DNA of 64,000 nt from Streptomyces buecherae (GCF_014295035.1 NZ_CP060404.1:6612501-6676500), one strand, 5' to 3'. Numbered from the stretch's first letter, positions 43,062-56,934 are shown. Notes: generated by a model from the letters alone, not told the origin. Made by a program: numbers and translations.

Positions 43062-43949
43062 ATGGAGATCGTCCCGCAGGAAGGCAAGAAGCTCGGCGCG
43101 GCCGTGCACGGGTTCGACTACGCCAGCGCTTCTGAGGAGGACATCCAGAAGCTCAAGGAAACCGTCTACACGAAGAAAATCGCGGTGCTCAAGAACCAGG
43201 ATCTGGACCCCGCGCAATTCCTGGAGCTGGGCAAGCGGCTCGGCCGCCCCGAGACGTACTACGAGCCGATGTACCAGCACCCCGACGTGCCCGAGGTGTT
43301 CGTCTCGTCCAACGTTCCGAAGGACGGCAAGCAGATCGGCGTGCCGAAGACCGGGAAGTTCTGGCACGCGGACTACATGTTCATGCCGGACCCGTTCGGC
43401 ATCACGCTGATCTACCCCCAGGTCATTCCGCAGAAGAACCGCGGAACGTACTTCATCGACATGGGCAAGGCGTACGAGGCGCTTCCGGAGGAGCTCAAGA
43501 AGGCGGCCGAGGGCACGCGCTGCCGGCACTCCGTCCGCAAGTACTTCAAGATCCGCCCGCACGACGTCTACCGCCCGATCTCCGAGATCATCGAAGAGGT
43601 CGAGACCAAGACCCCGCCGGTGGTGCACCCCACGACCTTCACCCACCCGATCACTGGTGAAACGGTCCTCTACATCAGCGAGGGCTTCACCGTGGACATC
43701 GAGGACGCGGAGGGCAAGCCGCTGGAGACCGACCTGCTGCACGACCTGTTCCAGGCCACCGGGCAGCTGGACGACACCTTCTCCAACGACAACATCCACC
43801 TGCAGAGCTTCGAGAAGGGCGACCTGCTGGTCTGGGACAACCGCAGCCTGATCCACCGCGCCCTGCACACCTCAGCGCCCGAGCCCACCTCCTCGTTCCG
43901 GGTCACCGTGCACGACGAGCACAAGCTCTACGACGGACTCACGGTCTGA
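43062..43949 (+). CDS. scoE: ScoE-type isonitrile synthase (non-heme Fe(II)/2OG)
   Basis: A 295-residue TauD-fold enzyme. The facial triad is H102-x-D104 (WHADYMF) and H265 (LIHRALHTS). Allowing an offset of 30, these align with H132, D134 and H295 of S. coeruleorubidus ScoE. Residues I recall as substrate-binding there (Y96, Y97, Y101, K193, H299, R310) also match: Y66, Y67, Y71, K163, H269, R280. ScoE performs two oxidations and a decarboxylation turning the N-carboxymethyl (glycine) group of a beta-amino fatty acid into an isonitrile. TauD itself lacks the Tyr/Lys set. The ATG follows GAAAGG; the stop overlaps the next start (TGATG). Confidence 0.92.
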   Translation: MEIVPQEGKKLGAAVHGFDYASASEEDIQKLKETVYTKKIAVLKNQDLDPAQFLELGKRLGRPETYYEPMYQHPDVPEVFVSSNVPKDGKQIGVPKTGKFWHADYMFMPDPFGITLIYPQVIPQKNRGTYFIDMGKAYEALPEELKKAAEGTRCRHSVRKYFKIRPHDVYRPISEIIEEVETKTPPVVHPTTFTHPITGETVLYISEGFTVDIEDAEGKPLETDLLHDLFQATGQLDDTFSNDNIHLQSFEKGDLLVWDNRSLIHRALHTSAPEPTSSFRVTVHDEHKLYDGLTV

Positions 43950-44506
43950 TGGCGACCCACACCGCCGAACGTGCCGTCGGGGACAAGCCGTCGGCACCCG
44001 AGTGGTACGCCACCGACCGCGAGCTGCTCCCGCCGGTGCTGCGCCCCTACAAGGAGAACTGCAAGTACCTGCTCTCCGCGGAGGTCAGCGCCAAGGCGGG
44101 ACTCGGCACGGCGCGTTGTGAGTTCGCCATTCCGGAGTCGTGCTACATCGACGACACCGGGCATCTCAACGCGGTCGAGGTGAACATCTGTTACAACCAG
44201 ATGATGTATTACCTGGTCGCCAAGTCCGTGCAAGAGGGACTGATGCCGGGATTCGCCTCGTGGGCGATGGAGGATTACTGGCGGCACCAGCTTCCGGATA
44301 TCCTCATCGCCCGCTTCGGCAGCAATTTCCGGCGACCGATCAATCCCCGTTCGTTCTCCGGTGAGATGACGTTCCTCTCGCTCACCCGGCGTACTCCGGG
44401 CGGCGGCGATCCCATGCTGCTCGCCGAAACGTCGTACCGGTACTGGGACGCCGACGGCGGACGCTGCGACGGCGAGGCCACCCTCGCTTTCGTGGGTGTC
44501 GCTTAG
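43949..44506 (+). CDS. scoD: ScoD/FcoT-type thioesterase (glycine adduct forming)
   Basis: A 185-residue hotdog-fold protein like mycobacterial FcoT (Rv0098, 183 residues). HLNAVEVNICYNQMMYYLVA is diagnostic, and Y66, N74 and N83 fall at positions I recall as active-site residues of FcoT. In the isonitrile pathway this enzyme adds glycine to an alpha,beta-unsaturated acyl-carrier thioester and hydrolyses it. Its first base overlaps the scoE stop, so the two are translated together. A strong hairpin follows before the ligase gene. Confidence 0.9.
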   Translation: MATHTAERAVGDKPSAPEWYATDRELLPPVLRPYKENCKYLLSAEVSAKAGLGTARCEFAIPESCYIDDTGHLNAVEVNICYNQMMYYLVAKSVQEGLMPGFASWAMEDYWRHQLPDILIARFGSNFRRPINPRSFSGEMTFLSLTRRTPGGGDPMLLAETSYRYWDADGGRCDGEATLAFVGVA

Positions 44507-44535
44507 CCGTCACCTTCACACAGCGACAACACCTG

Positions 44536-44580
44536 CCGTGGTGCGGGCCGCCGAGAAAAGGGCGGCGGCCCGCACCACGG
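44536..44580 (+). terminator. Strong hairpin inside the cluster, scoD/scoC
   Basis: CCGTGGTGCGGGCCGCC pairs exactly with 44564-44580 (17 bp, 11-nt loop). It lies 30 bp after scoD and ends 22 bp before the scoC start, immediately before its ribosome site. It may terminate or attenuate. Confidence 0.75.
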
Positions 44581-44602
44581 ACCGAATGCGGAGGCGCAGG
44601 AC

Positions 44603-46240
44603 ATGGCCGATTCCACGATGACGCGTACAGCCGACGGCAGGCTCTACCACCCGAACCTGCACACCCTCGACGAGACGGCGCGCTTCCACGCCGAGCGGCA
44701 GCCGGACGTGCCGGCGGTGCTGTGCGAGGGCCGCGTCCTGACGTACGGGGACCTGCACCGGGAGAGCAACCGCATCGCGCGCGCCATCGAGGCCGCGGGG
44801 CTGGCGCCCGGCGCGCGCGTCGCCTACCTCGGCAAGGAATCCGAGCACTACTACGAGATCCTCTTCGGCTGCGCCAAGAGCCAGACCGTGCTCGTGCCCA
44901 TCAACTGGCGCCTGACCGCGCCCGAGGTCAGCCACATCCTGCGGGACTCCGGCAGCGAACTGCTCCTGCTGGAGGAGGAGTTCGCACCCGTCATCGACCG
45001 GGTGCCGGACGCCGTGCCGACCACGGTGGTCCGGCTGAGCACCGGCGCGCGCCCCGCCACCGCCGGCGAGGACGCGCCCAGCGCCGCGGCCGTCGACTTC
45101 GCCGCCTGGAAGGGCGCCCAGCCCGACACCGAGGTGAACCGCCCCGCGACCCCCGACACCCCCGTCGCCCAGATCTACACCAGCGGCACCACCGGCCTGC
45201 CCAAGGGCGTCGTCCTCGCCCACCGCAGCTTCTTCGCCATCCGCGACGCGCTCGCCTCCCAGGGCCTGGACTGGATCGACTGGCGCGCCGGCGACATCGC
45301 CCTGATCGGCATCCCCGGCTTCCACGTCGGCGGCCTGTGGTGGGCCACGCAGAACTTCAGCGCCGGCGTGACCGTCGTCGCCATGCGCGCCTTCGCGCCG
45401 CACCAGGCCAACGCCCTGATCAAGGACCTGGGCATCACCACCGCCTGCGTGGTGCCCGCGATGCTGCGCATGATGCTGGCCGAACCCGGCGTGAGCCCGG
45501 CGGACTTCAGCACCCTGCGCAAGATCGTCTACGGCGGCTCGCCCATCTCCGAGGCGCTGCTCGAACAGAGCCTGGCCCTCTTCGGCTGCGAGTTCGCCCA
45601 GATCTACGGCCTCACCGAGACCGGCAACACCGCGGTGTGCCTGCCCCCGGCCGACCACGTGCCGGGACACCCCCGGATGAAGGCCGCGGGCCACCCGTAC
45701 CCGGGCGTGCGCGCCAAGGTCATCGACGGGGACGGCAAGGAGCTGCCCGTCGGGACGGTCGGCGAGGTGTGCCTGGCCACCCCGGCCCGCATGGTCGAGT
45801 ACTGGGGCCTGCCCGACAAGACCCGCGAGACGCTGGTCGGCGAGTGGATCCACACCGGCGACGCCGGCTACCTCGACGCCGACGGCTACGTGTTCATCAG
45901 CGACCGCATCAAGGACGCCGTCATCGTCGCGGGCGAGAACGTCTACCCCGCCGAGATCGAGGGCGCCCTGGAGGCGCACCCGGGCGTGCGCGAGGCGTGC
46001 GTGGTGGGCGCGCCCGACGAGCGCTGGGGCGAGACCATCCACGCCTTCGTCGTCGCCGTCCCCGGCGAGCAGCCGACCCCCCGGGACCTGCACCGCTTCC
46101 TGGTGGACCGGCTCGCCAGCTTCAAGCTCCCCGCCAAGTACGAGTTCATCGACCAGGTGCCGCGCAACCCCAGCGGCAAGATCCTCCGCCGCGAACTGCG
46201 CGACCGCTTCTGGAAGGACGCGGACCGCAAGGTCAACTGA
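44603..46240 (+). CDS. scoC: ScoC/FadD10-type fatty acyl-ACP ligase
   Basis: A 545-residue ANL-family enzyme. ATP motif IYTSGTTGLPKGVVLAH (near residue 192), QIYGLTETGNT, GEWIHTGDAGYLDADGY and the C-terminal catalytic Lys in NPSGKILRREL are all present. FadD10 of M. tuberculosis and ScoC activate a beta-substituted short fatty acid as acyl-AMP and load it on the partner carrier protein, not CoA. GGAGG lies 8 nt before ATG. It is followed 45 bp later by the carrier-protein gene. Confidence 0.9.
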   Translation: MADSTMTRTADGRLYHPNLHTLDETARFHAERQPDVPAVLCEGRVLTYGDLHRESNRIARAIEAAGLAPGARVAYLGKESEHYYEILFGCAKSQTVLVPINWRLTAPEVSHILRDSGSELLLLEEEFAPVIDRVPDAVPTTVVRLSTGARPATAGEDAPSAAAVDFAAWKGAQPDTEVNRPATPDTPVAQIYTSGTTGLPKGVVLAHRSFFAIRDALASQGLDWIDWRAGDIALIGIPGFHVGGLWWATQNFSAGVTVVAMRAFAPHQANALIKDLGITTACVVPAMLRMMLAEPGVSPADFSTLRKIVYGGSPISEALLEQSLALFGCEFAQIYGLTETGNTAVCLPPADHVPGHPRMKAAGHPYPGVRAKVIDGDGKELPVGTVGEVCLATPARMVEYWGLPDKTRETLVGEWIHTGDAGYLDADGYVFISDRIKDAVIVAGENVYPAEIEGALEAHPGVREACVVGAPDERWGETIHAFVVAVPGEQPTPRDLHRFLVDRLASFKLPAKYEFIDQVPRNPSGKILRRELRDRFWKDADRKVN

Positions 46241-46285
46241 CCGCCGTCGCCGCAGCCCCTGCCCCGCTACCCAAGAGAGAACGAC

Positions 46286-46529
46286 ATGTCTGAGCCCTTG
46301 ACGCTGGCGACCTTCCGCGCCGACCTCGCGGAGGTGCTGCACCAGCAGCCGGATGAAGTAGACCTCGACGAGAACCCCCTGTACGCGGGCCTGGACTCGC
46401 TGCGCATCGTCACCCTGGCCGAGCGCTGGCGCTCGGCCGGTGCCGAGGTGAGCTTCGTGGAGCTGGCCGAGCGCACCTCGTTCGCCCAGTGGTGGGACCT
46501 GATCGCCGAACGCCAGGCGGGAGTCGAAC

Positions 46530-46543
<14 letters not shown>
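46286..46543 (+). CDS. scoB: ScoB-type acyl carrier protein
   Basis: An 85-residue carrier with phosphopantetheine Ser38 in AGLDSLRIVTL. Its 3' end overlaps the NRPS gene by 14 bp, so production is coupled. It should hold the acyl unit during ScoD action and hand the isonitrile-acyl group to the condensation domain. Confidence 0.9.
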
Positions 46544-51254
<4,711 letters not shown>

Positions 51255-51268
51255 GGCATCTCGGGAAC

Positions 51269-51311
51269 TGGGTCGGACTCCGCCACGACTACTGAGGCGG
51301 AGTCCGACCCA
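51269..51311 (+). terminator. Hairpin between scoA and the ABC uptake genes
   Basis: TGGGTCGGACTCCGCC (51269-51284) pairs exactly with 51296-51311 (16 bp, 11-nt loop). It ends 16 bp before the next start codon and may terminate most scoA transcripts. Confidence 0.75.
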
Positions 51312-51327
51312 CCCCCGAGGAGCCCGC

Positions 51328-52380
51328 ATGCATAGGAAACGGCCCGCCATGGCGGTGCTGGCCGGAGCGCTCTGCCTGGTCACGGCGGCCTGCGGCGGAA
51401 GTTCGACGTCCGCCACGACCGAGAACGCCGCCAAGGGCGAACGCTCCGGCGCCGGCTACCCCGTCACGCTGAAGAACTGCGGGCGCAGCACCACGTACAC
51501 CAAGGCGCCCAGCCGTGTCGTCGTCATGAACGGCGCCTCCGTCGCCGAGGTCTCCACGCTGCTCGCGCTCGGCCTCGGCGACCGGATCGTGGCCAACCAG
51601 CAGTCGTACGGTGCCTCCGAGGTGAAGGGTCGCGCCGAGGCCATCGAGAAGCTGCCCGACGGCGGCGTCAAGCCCAACGACGCCTTCGACATCCCGCGCG
51701 AGGCGATGCTGGGCCTGCGACCCGACCTGGTGCTCTCCACCACCGCGTACGGCTTCTCCTCGGGCAACGGCTTCGCCACCCGGGACGACCTGGCCTCCGT
51801 CGCGGCCAACAGCTACGTCTCGCCGCAGGGTTGCGACGAGGACACCTCGAAGATGACCATCGAGGACAGCTACCAACTGCTGCGCGACCTGGGCAGGATC
51901 TTCCAGGTCGAGGCGCGCGCGGAGAAGCTGATCGCCGACTCGAAGCGGAAGATCGCCGCCGTCTCCGACAAGATCAGGGCCAAGGGCGGCAAGCAGCCCC
52001 GCGTCATGGTGGTCTTCTCCAACATGTCGATGGGCGCCAACGACTTCAGCTCCGTGGCGGCCAACGGGATCTGGAACGACATCCTGAACAAGGCCGGCGG
52101 CACCAACGCCTTCGCCTCGGTCACCAAGAACACCTTCGCCGACCTCAGCAAGGAGAAGGTCGCGGCCGAGCCCGTGGACGCGCTGGTGGTCATCGGCTAC
52201 CAGGACAAGAACCCGGCGGCCTTCGCCCGCAAGCTGCTGCGGGACTTCCCGCAGTGGCCCGCCGCCAAGAACAACCGGTACGTCACCCTCTCCGACTCGG
52301 CCTACCTCGGGCCCAGCAACGACCTGGCCGTGACGAAGATCGGCGAGATGCTGCACCCTGAGGCGCTGGGGGAGCGGTGA
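51328..52380 (+). CDS. Siderophore-type ABC substrate-binding lipoprotein
   Basis: A 350-residue lipoprotein: signal peptide with lipobox VTAACGG (Cys near residue 24), then a FecB/BtuF-like class III binding fold (SRVVVMNGASVAEVSTLLALGL; FSNMSMGANDFSS). Such proteins bind metal-chelator complexes outside the membrane. It ends overlapping the permease gene (GTGA). Next to an isonitrile synthetase it is a good candidate receptor for the copper or iron complex of the product. Which metal is not shown by the sequence. Confidence 0.9.
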   Translation: MHRKRPAMAVLAGALCLVTAACGGSSTSATTENAAKGERSGAGYPVTLKNCGRSTTYTKAPSRVVVMNGASVAEVSTLLALGLGDRIVANQQSYGASEVKGRAEAIEKLPDGGVKPNDAFDIPREAMLGLRPDLVLSTTAYGFSSGNGFATRDDLASVAANSYVSPQGCDEDTSKMTIEDSYQLLRDLGRIFQVEARAEKLIADSKRKIAAVSDKIRAKGGKQPRVMVVFSNMSMGANDFSSVAANGIWNDILNKAGGTNAFASVTKNTFADLSKEKVAAEPVDALVVIGYQDKNPAAFARKLLRDFPQWPAAKNNRYVTLSDSAYLGPSNDLAVTKIGEMLHPEALGER

Positions 52381-53615
52381 GCGCGCAGGCAGCGGAGGAG
52401 CCCTACCCGCCCCGGACACCGCACGCGAGCGCCGCCGGCGCCCCGCCGGGCCGGGTCGCCCGCTCGCTGGCCGGCGCCCTGCCGCGCGCCTTCGCCGCCC
52501 GTGGCGCGACCGACAGCGCGGTCGACGCCGGGACCAGGCCCACCCCGACGGCCAAGCCCCGCACACCGCGCCAGGCCAAGGGCCCGCGCATCCTCAACGT
52601 GCCCACCGGGCCGCTGCTCGTCGGCCTGCTCGCGGTGCTCGTCGCCACGATGATGGTGGCCATCAGCATCGGCTCGGTCACCATCCCGGTCGTCGACGTG
52701 TGGCAGATCGTCTGGCACCACCTCACCGGCGCGGGCGCCGCCGCGGACCCCGCCCTGGACCAGATCGTCTGGAACTTCCGCACCCCGCGCGTGGTGCTCG
52801 CCGCCCTGGTCGGCGCCGGTCTCGCGGTCGCCGGCGTGGTCCTGCAAGCGGTGGTGGCCAACCCGCTCGCCGACCCGTACGTCCTCGGCGTCTCCTCCGG
52901 CGCCTCGCTGGGCGCCGTCATGGTCATCACCATGGCCGGCGGCGCGCTGGGCGGGCTCGGCGTCTCGGCCGCGGCCTTCGCCGGCGCCATGGTCGCCGTC
53001 GCGCTGGTCTTCGTGCTCGGCCTGACCCGGGGCCGGCTCGCCCCCACCCGCCTCGTGCTCTCCGGCGTGGCCGTCGGCTACCTCTTCCTCGCCGGCACCA
53101 GCTACCTCCAACTCCAGGCCACGCCAACCGAGTTGCGCTCGGTGATGTTCTGGATGCTGGGCAGCGTCGCGGGCGCCAAGTGGAACCAGCTCGGCCTGGT
53201 CAGCACCGTCGTCCTGACCAGCACGGTCTTCCTGGCCCTGTTCGGCCGCCAGCTCAACGCGCTGCTGGCCGGCGACGAGTCGGCCACCGCGCTCGGCGTG
53301 GACGTGCACCGGCTGCGGGGCGCGCTGCTCGTGCTGTCCTCGTTGCTCACCGGCACCGTGATCGCCGTCGCCGGCGGCATCGGTTTCGTTGGCCTGATGA
53401 TTCCCCATCTGGTACGGCTGGCCGTGGGCGCGGATCACCGCAGGCTGCTGCCGTTGGCCGCGGTCGTCGGGGCCATCTATCTCGTCGTTGTCGATCTGTT
53501 GTCACGCACCGTTAACCGGCCAAATGAGTTGCCGCTCGGCATCCTCACGGCACTTTTCGGGGCACCCTTCTTCTTGTGGCTGCTGCGTCGCAACAAGACG
53601 CTTGATGCCTCGTGA
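52377..53615 (+). CDS. FecCD-family ABC permease
   Basis: A 412-residue permease with about nine to ten helices after a long (70-residue) basic, Ala/Pro-rich N-terminal extension. VWNFRTPRVVLAALVGAGLA, LADPYVLGVSSGASLGA and GGIGFVGLMIPHLVRL are classic FecCD sequences, the last being the coupling helix region. GTG 52377 overlaps the binding-protein stop. Only one permease gene is present, so a homodimer is expected. Confidence 0.92.
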   Translation: MSAQAAEEPYPPRTPHASAAGAPPGRVARSLAGALPRAFAARGATDSAVDAGTRPTPTAKPRTPRQAKGPRILNVPTGPLLVGLLAVLVATMMVAISIGSVTIPVVDVWQIVWHHLTGAGAAADPALDQIVWNFRTPRVVLAALVGAGLAVAGVVLQAVVANPLADPYVLGVSSGASLGAVMVITMAGGALGGLGVSAAAFAGAMVAVALVFVLGLTRGRLAPTRLVLSGVAVGYLFLAGTSYLQLQATPTELRSVMFWMLGSVAGAKWNQLGLVSTVVLTSTVFLALFGRQLNALLAGDESATALGVDVHRLRGALLVLSSLLTGTVIAVAGGIGFVGLMIPHLVRLAVGADHRRLLPLAAVVGAIYLVVVDLLSRTVNRPNELPLGILTALFGAPFFLWLLRRNKTLDAS

Positions 53616-53790
53616 GTAGCGTGATGCGGTCCCGGGCCGCCCGCCCGCCCCTGGCGTACGCGCCCGTGACCCCGGCTCGGCCGACCGCCGCGCGGCGGCG
53701 CGAGGCACGGGCCCCGGAGACCGGGAGCCACCAGCTTGGACACCGCATGAACAGCGTGAACCGCGTGAACCCCCTGAGGAGCGTGACGAC

Positions 53791-54705
53791 ATGAAGCTCA
53801 CCGTGGACGGGCTCCACGTCACCCTCGACCACCAACCCATCCTGCGCGACGTCAGCCTCGACGCCGCCCAGGGCGACATCGTGGGCCTCATCGGCCCCAA
53901 CGGCAGCGGCAAGTCCACGCTGCTGCGCGCCGTCTACCGCTCGCTGCGCCCGGCCCAGGGCGTGGTGCGGGTGGCCGGCGACGACGTGTGGAAACTGCCC
54001 GCCCGCACCGCCGCCCGGCGCACCGCCGCCGTCCTCCAGGACAGCAACAGCAACGCGGTGGGCCTGTGCGTCCAGGAGATCGTCGCGCTCGGCCGCACCC
54101 CCCACCACGGGCTGCTCGGCCGGGACGGCGCCGAGGACCATCGCGCCGTGGCGGAGGCCATGGACGCCTGCGGCGCCCGCCCGCTGGCCGAACGGGACTT
54201 CGCGTCCCTCTCCGGCGGCGAACGTCAACGGGTGCTGCTGGCAAGGGCGTTGGCGCAGAAGCCGAAGCTCCTGGTGCTCGACGAGCTGACCAACCACCTC
54301 GACATCCGCGCCCGCTTCGAACTGCTCGACCTGATCCGCGGCACCGGCACCACGACCCTGGCCGTGCTGCACGACCTCGACCTCGCCGCCCGGCTCTGCG
54401 ACCACCTCGTGGTGCTCGACGAGGGCGTGGTGGCGGCGGCCGGCAAGGTGCTCGACGTGCTGACCCCCGACGTCCTGCGCGAGGTCTTCGGCGTGCGGGC
54501 CGTCGCGGAACGGCACGCCGACGGCGTCATCCGCATCACCTACGGCGCCGACCCGCTGGCCCTCCACGACACGACGACGGACCCGGCCGCGTCGGCCGCG
54601 TCGGCTGAACCGTCCGACCACACGCCCCCGGCGCCGGTCCCACCGGCGCACCCCACCCCCCTGACCCCCACCGCACACGAGGCCCAGGCCCCGGTACCGG
54701 GCTGA
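53791..54705 (+). CDS. FecE-type ABC ATPase
   Basis: A 304-residue ATP-binding subunit: Walker A GPNGSGKST (residue 35 on), signature LSGGERQR, Walker B LLVLDEL (usually LDEP), switch His in AVLHDLDLAA. The last 45 residues are Pro/Thr/Ala-rich. It powers the uptake system with the two upstream genes, though a 175-bp spacer separates it from the permease gene. ATG 53791 follows GAGGAGCG. Confidence 0.93.
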   Translation: MKLTVDGLHVTLDHQPILRDVSLDAAQGDIVGLIGPNGSGKSTLLRAVYRSLRPAQGVVRVAGDDVWKLPARTAARRTAAVLQDSNSNAVGLCVQEIVALGRTPHHGLLGRDGAEDHRAVAEAMDACGARPLAERDFASLSGGERQRVLLARALAQKPKLLVLDELTNHLDIRARFELLDLIRGTGTTTLAVLHDLDLAARLCDHLVVLDEGVVAAAGKVLDVLTPDVLREVFGVRAVAERHADGVIRITYGADPLALHDTTTDPAASAASAEPSDHTPPAPVPPAHPTPLTPTAHEAQAPVPG

Positions 54706-55303
54706 CCGCCCCGCCCCGCGAAGCGCGACCACCCGCCCGACCCGCACGCCCCGTACGAGCGCCCGACCTGCCCGGAGGCCCGGCCGCCCGACCCCCGGGC
54801 CGCACGGCCACCGTGACCGCACCACCGGAACCACCCGCGCCACCGCACCACCCGCACGCCCCCGCTCCACCCCCGCACGTGCGCCCGTGCGCCCGTTCAT
54901 CCGGGCACGAGTGCACCCGTGGTCCGGTCCGACCGCGCGTCCCCACGCGCGGCCCCCGGCCGACCGCGGCGTACCACCAGCACCACAGCACGTCGGCACA
55001 CCGGAACCCGCCGCTCGGTTCATGCTCCACTGCCCCACCGCGCGGTGTCGCCCGGCTCGTGCCCCGCTGTGCGCGCACGTCCCACCGCACAGCACCTGTC
55101 CCACGGCTCCACCGCTCGGCCCGCACCATCGCACCACCCGGGTGATGCCCCGCCCGTGGTGTTCGTCTGCCGCGAGCCCTCACCCCCTGGCCGGTTCCCC
55201 GGCCCGCGTGCGCCCTCGTGCGCCCGCACCGCACCACAACCGCACCATGCGCACCATCTGCACCCCCTACCGTCCCCCACATCACGAAAGCTGGTCACTC
55301 TCC
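54706..55303. other. 598-bp spacer with no gene
   Basis: Strongly C-rich non-coding stretch with CCCGCACG-like runs and no plausible frame, ribosome site or hairpin. It separates the uptake genes from the isonitrile-hydratase-like gene and should hold the latter's promoter in its last 100 bp. Confidence 0.45.
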
Positions 55304-55894
55304 ATGAACACCGTCACGCCCGTGAACGTCGGAGTGCTGTTCTTCGAGGAAGTCGAGGAACTCGACGCCGTAGGACCCTGGGAGGTCCTCGGCTACTGGG
55401 CCCACCACGTCGCCTCGTTCCCCGTCCGGATCTTCGCGATCGGCCGCGAGGCCGGCGTCGTCCGCTGCTCCAAGGGGCTCGGCCTCACGATGGACTACGA
55501 CGTGGAGCACGCCCCGCGGCTGGACTTACTGGTCCACCCCGGCGGTGACGGCACCAACGTCCTCCAGGAGGACGAACACCACCTCAAGTGGCTGCGCGAA
55601 CTCCACGGCGAGGGCACCCTGTTGGCGAGCGTGTGCACCGGCTCCCTGGTGTTCGCCGCCGCCGGCCTGCTGGCCGGCCAGCCCGCCACCACGCACTGGC
55701 GCTACGGCCAGTTCTTCGCCGACATCGACACCTCGGTCGACGTCCGCGTCGAGGAACGCTTCGTCGACAACGGGACCGTCGTCACCAGCGCCGGCGTCTC
55801 GGCCGGCATAGACATGGCGCTGCACCTGGTCGGCCGCATGGACAGCCCCGAGGCCGCGGAGACCGTGCGGCAGGGCATCCAGTACGCCGCCTGA
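55304..55894 (+). CDS. DJ-1/PfpI protein resembling isonitrile hydratase, TTA codon
   Basis: A 196-residue DJ-1-fold protein. The nucleophile elbow ASVCTGSLVFAAAGLLAG (C111, T112), D21 in ELDAVGPWEVLG and the following ATTHW match Pseudomonas InhA, which hydrates isonitriles to N-substituted formamides using Asp, Cys and Thr at the same places. DJ-1 proteins with this pattern also include ThiJ-type proteins of other function, so activity is inferred. Codon 75 is TTA (55526-55528), so translation depends on the bldA leucyl-tRNA. Its place beside an isonitrile cluster suggests self-protection, turnover or metal release. A terminator follows. Confidence 0.85.
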   Translation: MNTVTPVNVGVLFFEEVEELDAVGPWEVLGYWAHHVASFPVRIFAIGREAGVVRCSKGLGLTMDYDVEHAPRLDLLVHPGGDGTNVLQEDEHHLKWLRELHGEGTLLASVCTGSLVFAAAGLLAGQPATTHWRYGQFFADIDTSVDVRVEERFVDNGTVVTSAGVSAGIDMALHLVGRMDSPEAAETVRQGIQYAA

Positions 55895-55996
55895 CCCCGG
55901 CGCACCCACTCAAGCGGGGGCCGGCCGTCGTACGGTACGGGCCATCCGGCGCCGTACGCCCCGGCCCCCAGCACCACCTGACACCGCACCGCACCA

Positions 55997-56032
55997 CCGC
56001 CCCCGGCCGAGCACGCCACCGGCCGGGGGCGG
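55997..56032 (+). terminator. Terminator after the isonitrile-hydratase-like gene
   Basis: CCGCCCCCGGCC (55997-56008) pairs with GGCCGGGGGCGG (56021-56032), 12-nt loop, between convergent genes. Confidence 0.7.
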
Positions 56033-56095
56033 CGGCCCCCCGTGCGACGCGGGTCCGTGCGTGGGACACAGGCGTCGCGCCCCCGGCCGGCGGGC

Positions 56096-56464
56096 TCAGC
56101 CCCGGGAGCGGGCGACGGCCTCCCGCACCGCCTCGTCCGTACGCCCCACCACGGCCGAACCGTCGTCCGCCGTGATGATCGGCCGCTGGATCAGCTTGGG
56201 GTGCTCGGCGAGCGCCGCGATCCAGCGCTCGCGCGCGCCGGCGTCGCGCGGCCACTCCCGCAGCCCCAACTCCTTGGCCACGGCCTCCTGGGTGCGCGCG
56301 ATGTCCCACGGCTCCAGGCCCAGCCGCTCCAACACGGCGCGGATCTCGTCCTGGCTCGGGACGTCGTCGAGATAGCGGCGGACGGTGTAGTCGACGCCCT
56401 CCGCGTCCAGCAGGGTGAGCGCGCCGCGGCACTTGGAACAGGCCGGATTGATCCAGATCTCCAT
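56096..56464 (-). CDS. ArsC/Spx-like thioredoxin-fold reductase
   Basis: A 122-residue ArsC-family protein. MEIWINPACSKCRGALTLLD has the N-terminal Cys pair CSKC, and LIQRPIITADDGSAVVGR is the ArsC/Spx cis-Pro region. Members reduce arsenate or act in thiol chemistry; the true role cannot be told. Start ATG 56464 is preferred over GTG 56473. Convergent with the DJ-1 gene. Confidence 0.85.
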   Translation of the reverse strand: MEIWINPACSKCRGALTLLDAEGVDYTVRRYLDDVPSQDEIRAVLERLGLEPWDIARTQEAVAKELGLREWPRDAGARERWIAALAEHPKLIQRPIITADDGSAVVGRTDEAVREAVARSRG

Positions 56465-56595
56465 GCCCGCCACGGTACCCCCTCCCGCCCGCTCCGACCC
56501 CGGTCAAACCCCGTCTGGCCTGGGGCGATTGTCAGTGCCCTGACGTAAAATAAGGGAGTAAGAGAGAGGGCAAGCGACCGATCTGGAGGACGCCG

Positions 56596-56880
56596 ATGGC
56601 CGTTGCCGCAACACCTCTTCCGTACCTGCCGGACCTGCCCAGTTTCCCGACGCTACCGAAGAAGCGGGTGCCAGCCGGCCACCCGCGCGAGTGGTACGAG
56701 TCGCACCACCGCCGCCTGAAGGCCATGCGCCTGGCGATCGCCCTGCTGCACGCCGGGGTGTACCGCCCAGAGCAGGCGTCCAACCGCAAGATACGCACCA
56801 CCGCGGCCCGGATCGGCGTGCACCCGCCGTCCGACACCACCTGCCGCATGGTGCGCTCGCTCATCCACTACGACGACTGA
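56596..56880 (+). CDS. Small conserved hypothetical protein
   Basis: A 94-residue basic protein (MAVAATPLPYLPDLPSFP..., RRLKAMRLAIALLHAGVYRP) with good codon bias and a ribosome site GGAGG. I recall close homologues across Streptomyces but no function. The upstream region is AT-rich for this genome (ACGTAAAATAAGGGAG), probably the promoter. A UUCG-loop terminator follows. Confidence 0.75.
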   Translation: MAVAATPLPYLPDLPSFPTLPKKRVPAGHPREWYESHHRRLKAMRLAIALLHAGVYRPEQASNRKIRTTAARIGVHPPSDTTCRMVRSLIHYDD

Positions 56881-56896
56881 CCGAGGCGACGGACCA

Positions 56897-56934
56897 CCCC
56901 ACCGCCCCGCGGCTTCGGCCGCGGGGCGGCGGGG
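56897..56934 (+). terminator. UUCG-tetraloop terminator
   Basis: CCGCCCCGCGGC-TTCG-GCCGCGGGGCGG (56902-56929) with extra CCCC/GGGG pairing outside; the C(UUCG)G loop is especially stable. Confidence 0.8.

Noticed and set aside
43062..43949. Calling the TauD-fold protein a taurine dioxygenase
   Set aside because: Neighbouring ScoB/C/D/A homologues and the Tyr66/67/71 and Lys163 set favour isonitrile synthase.
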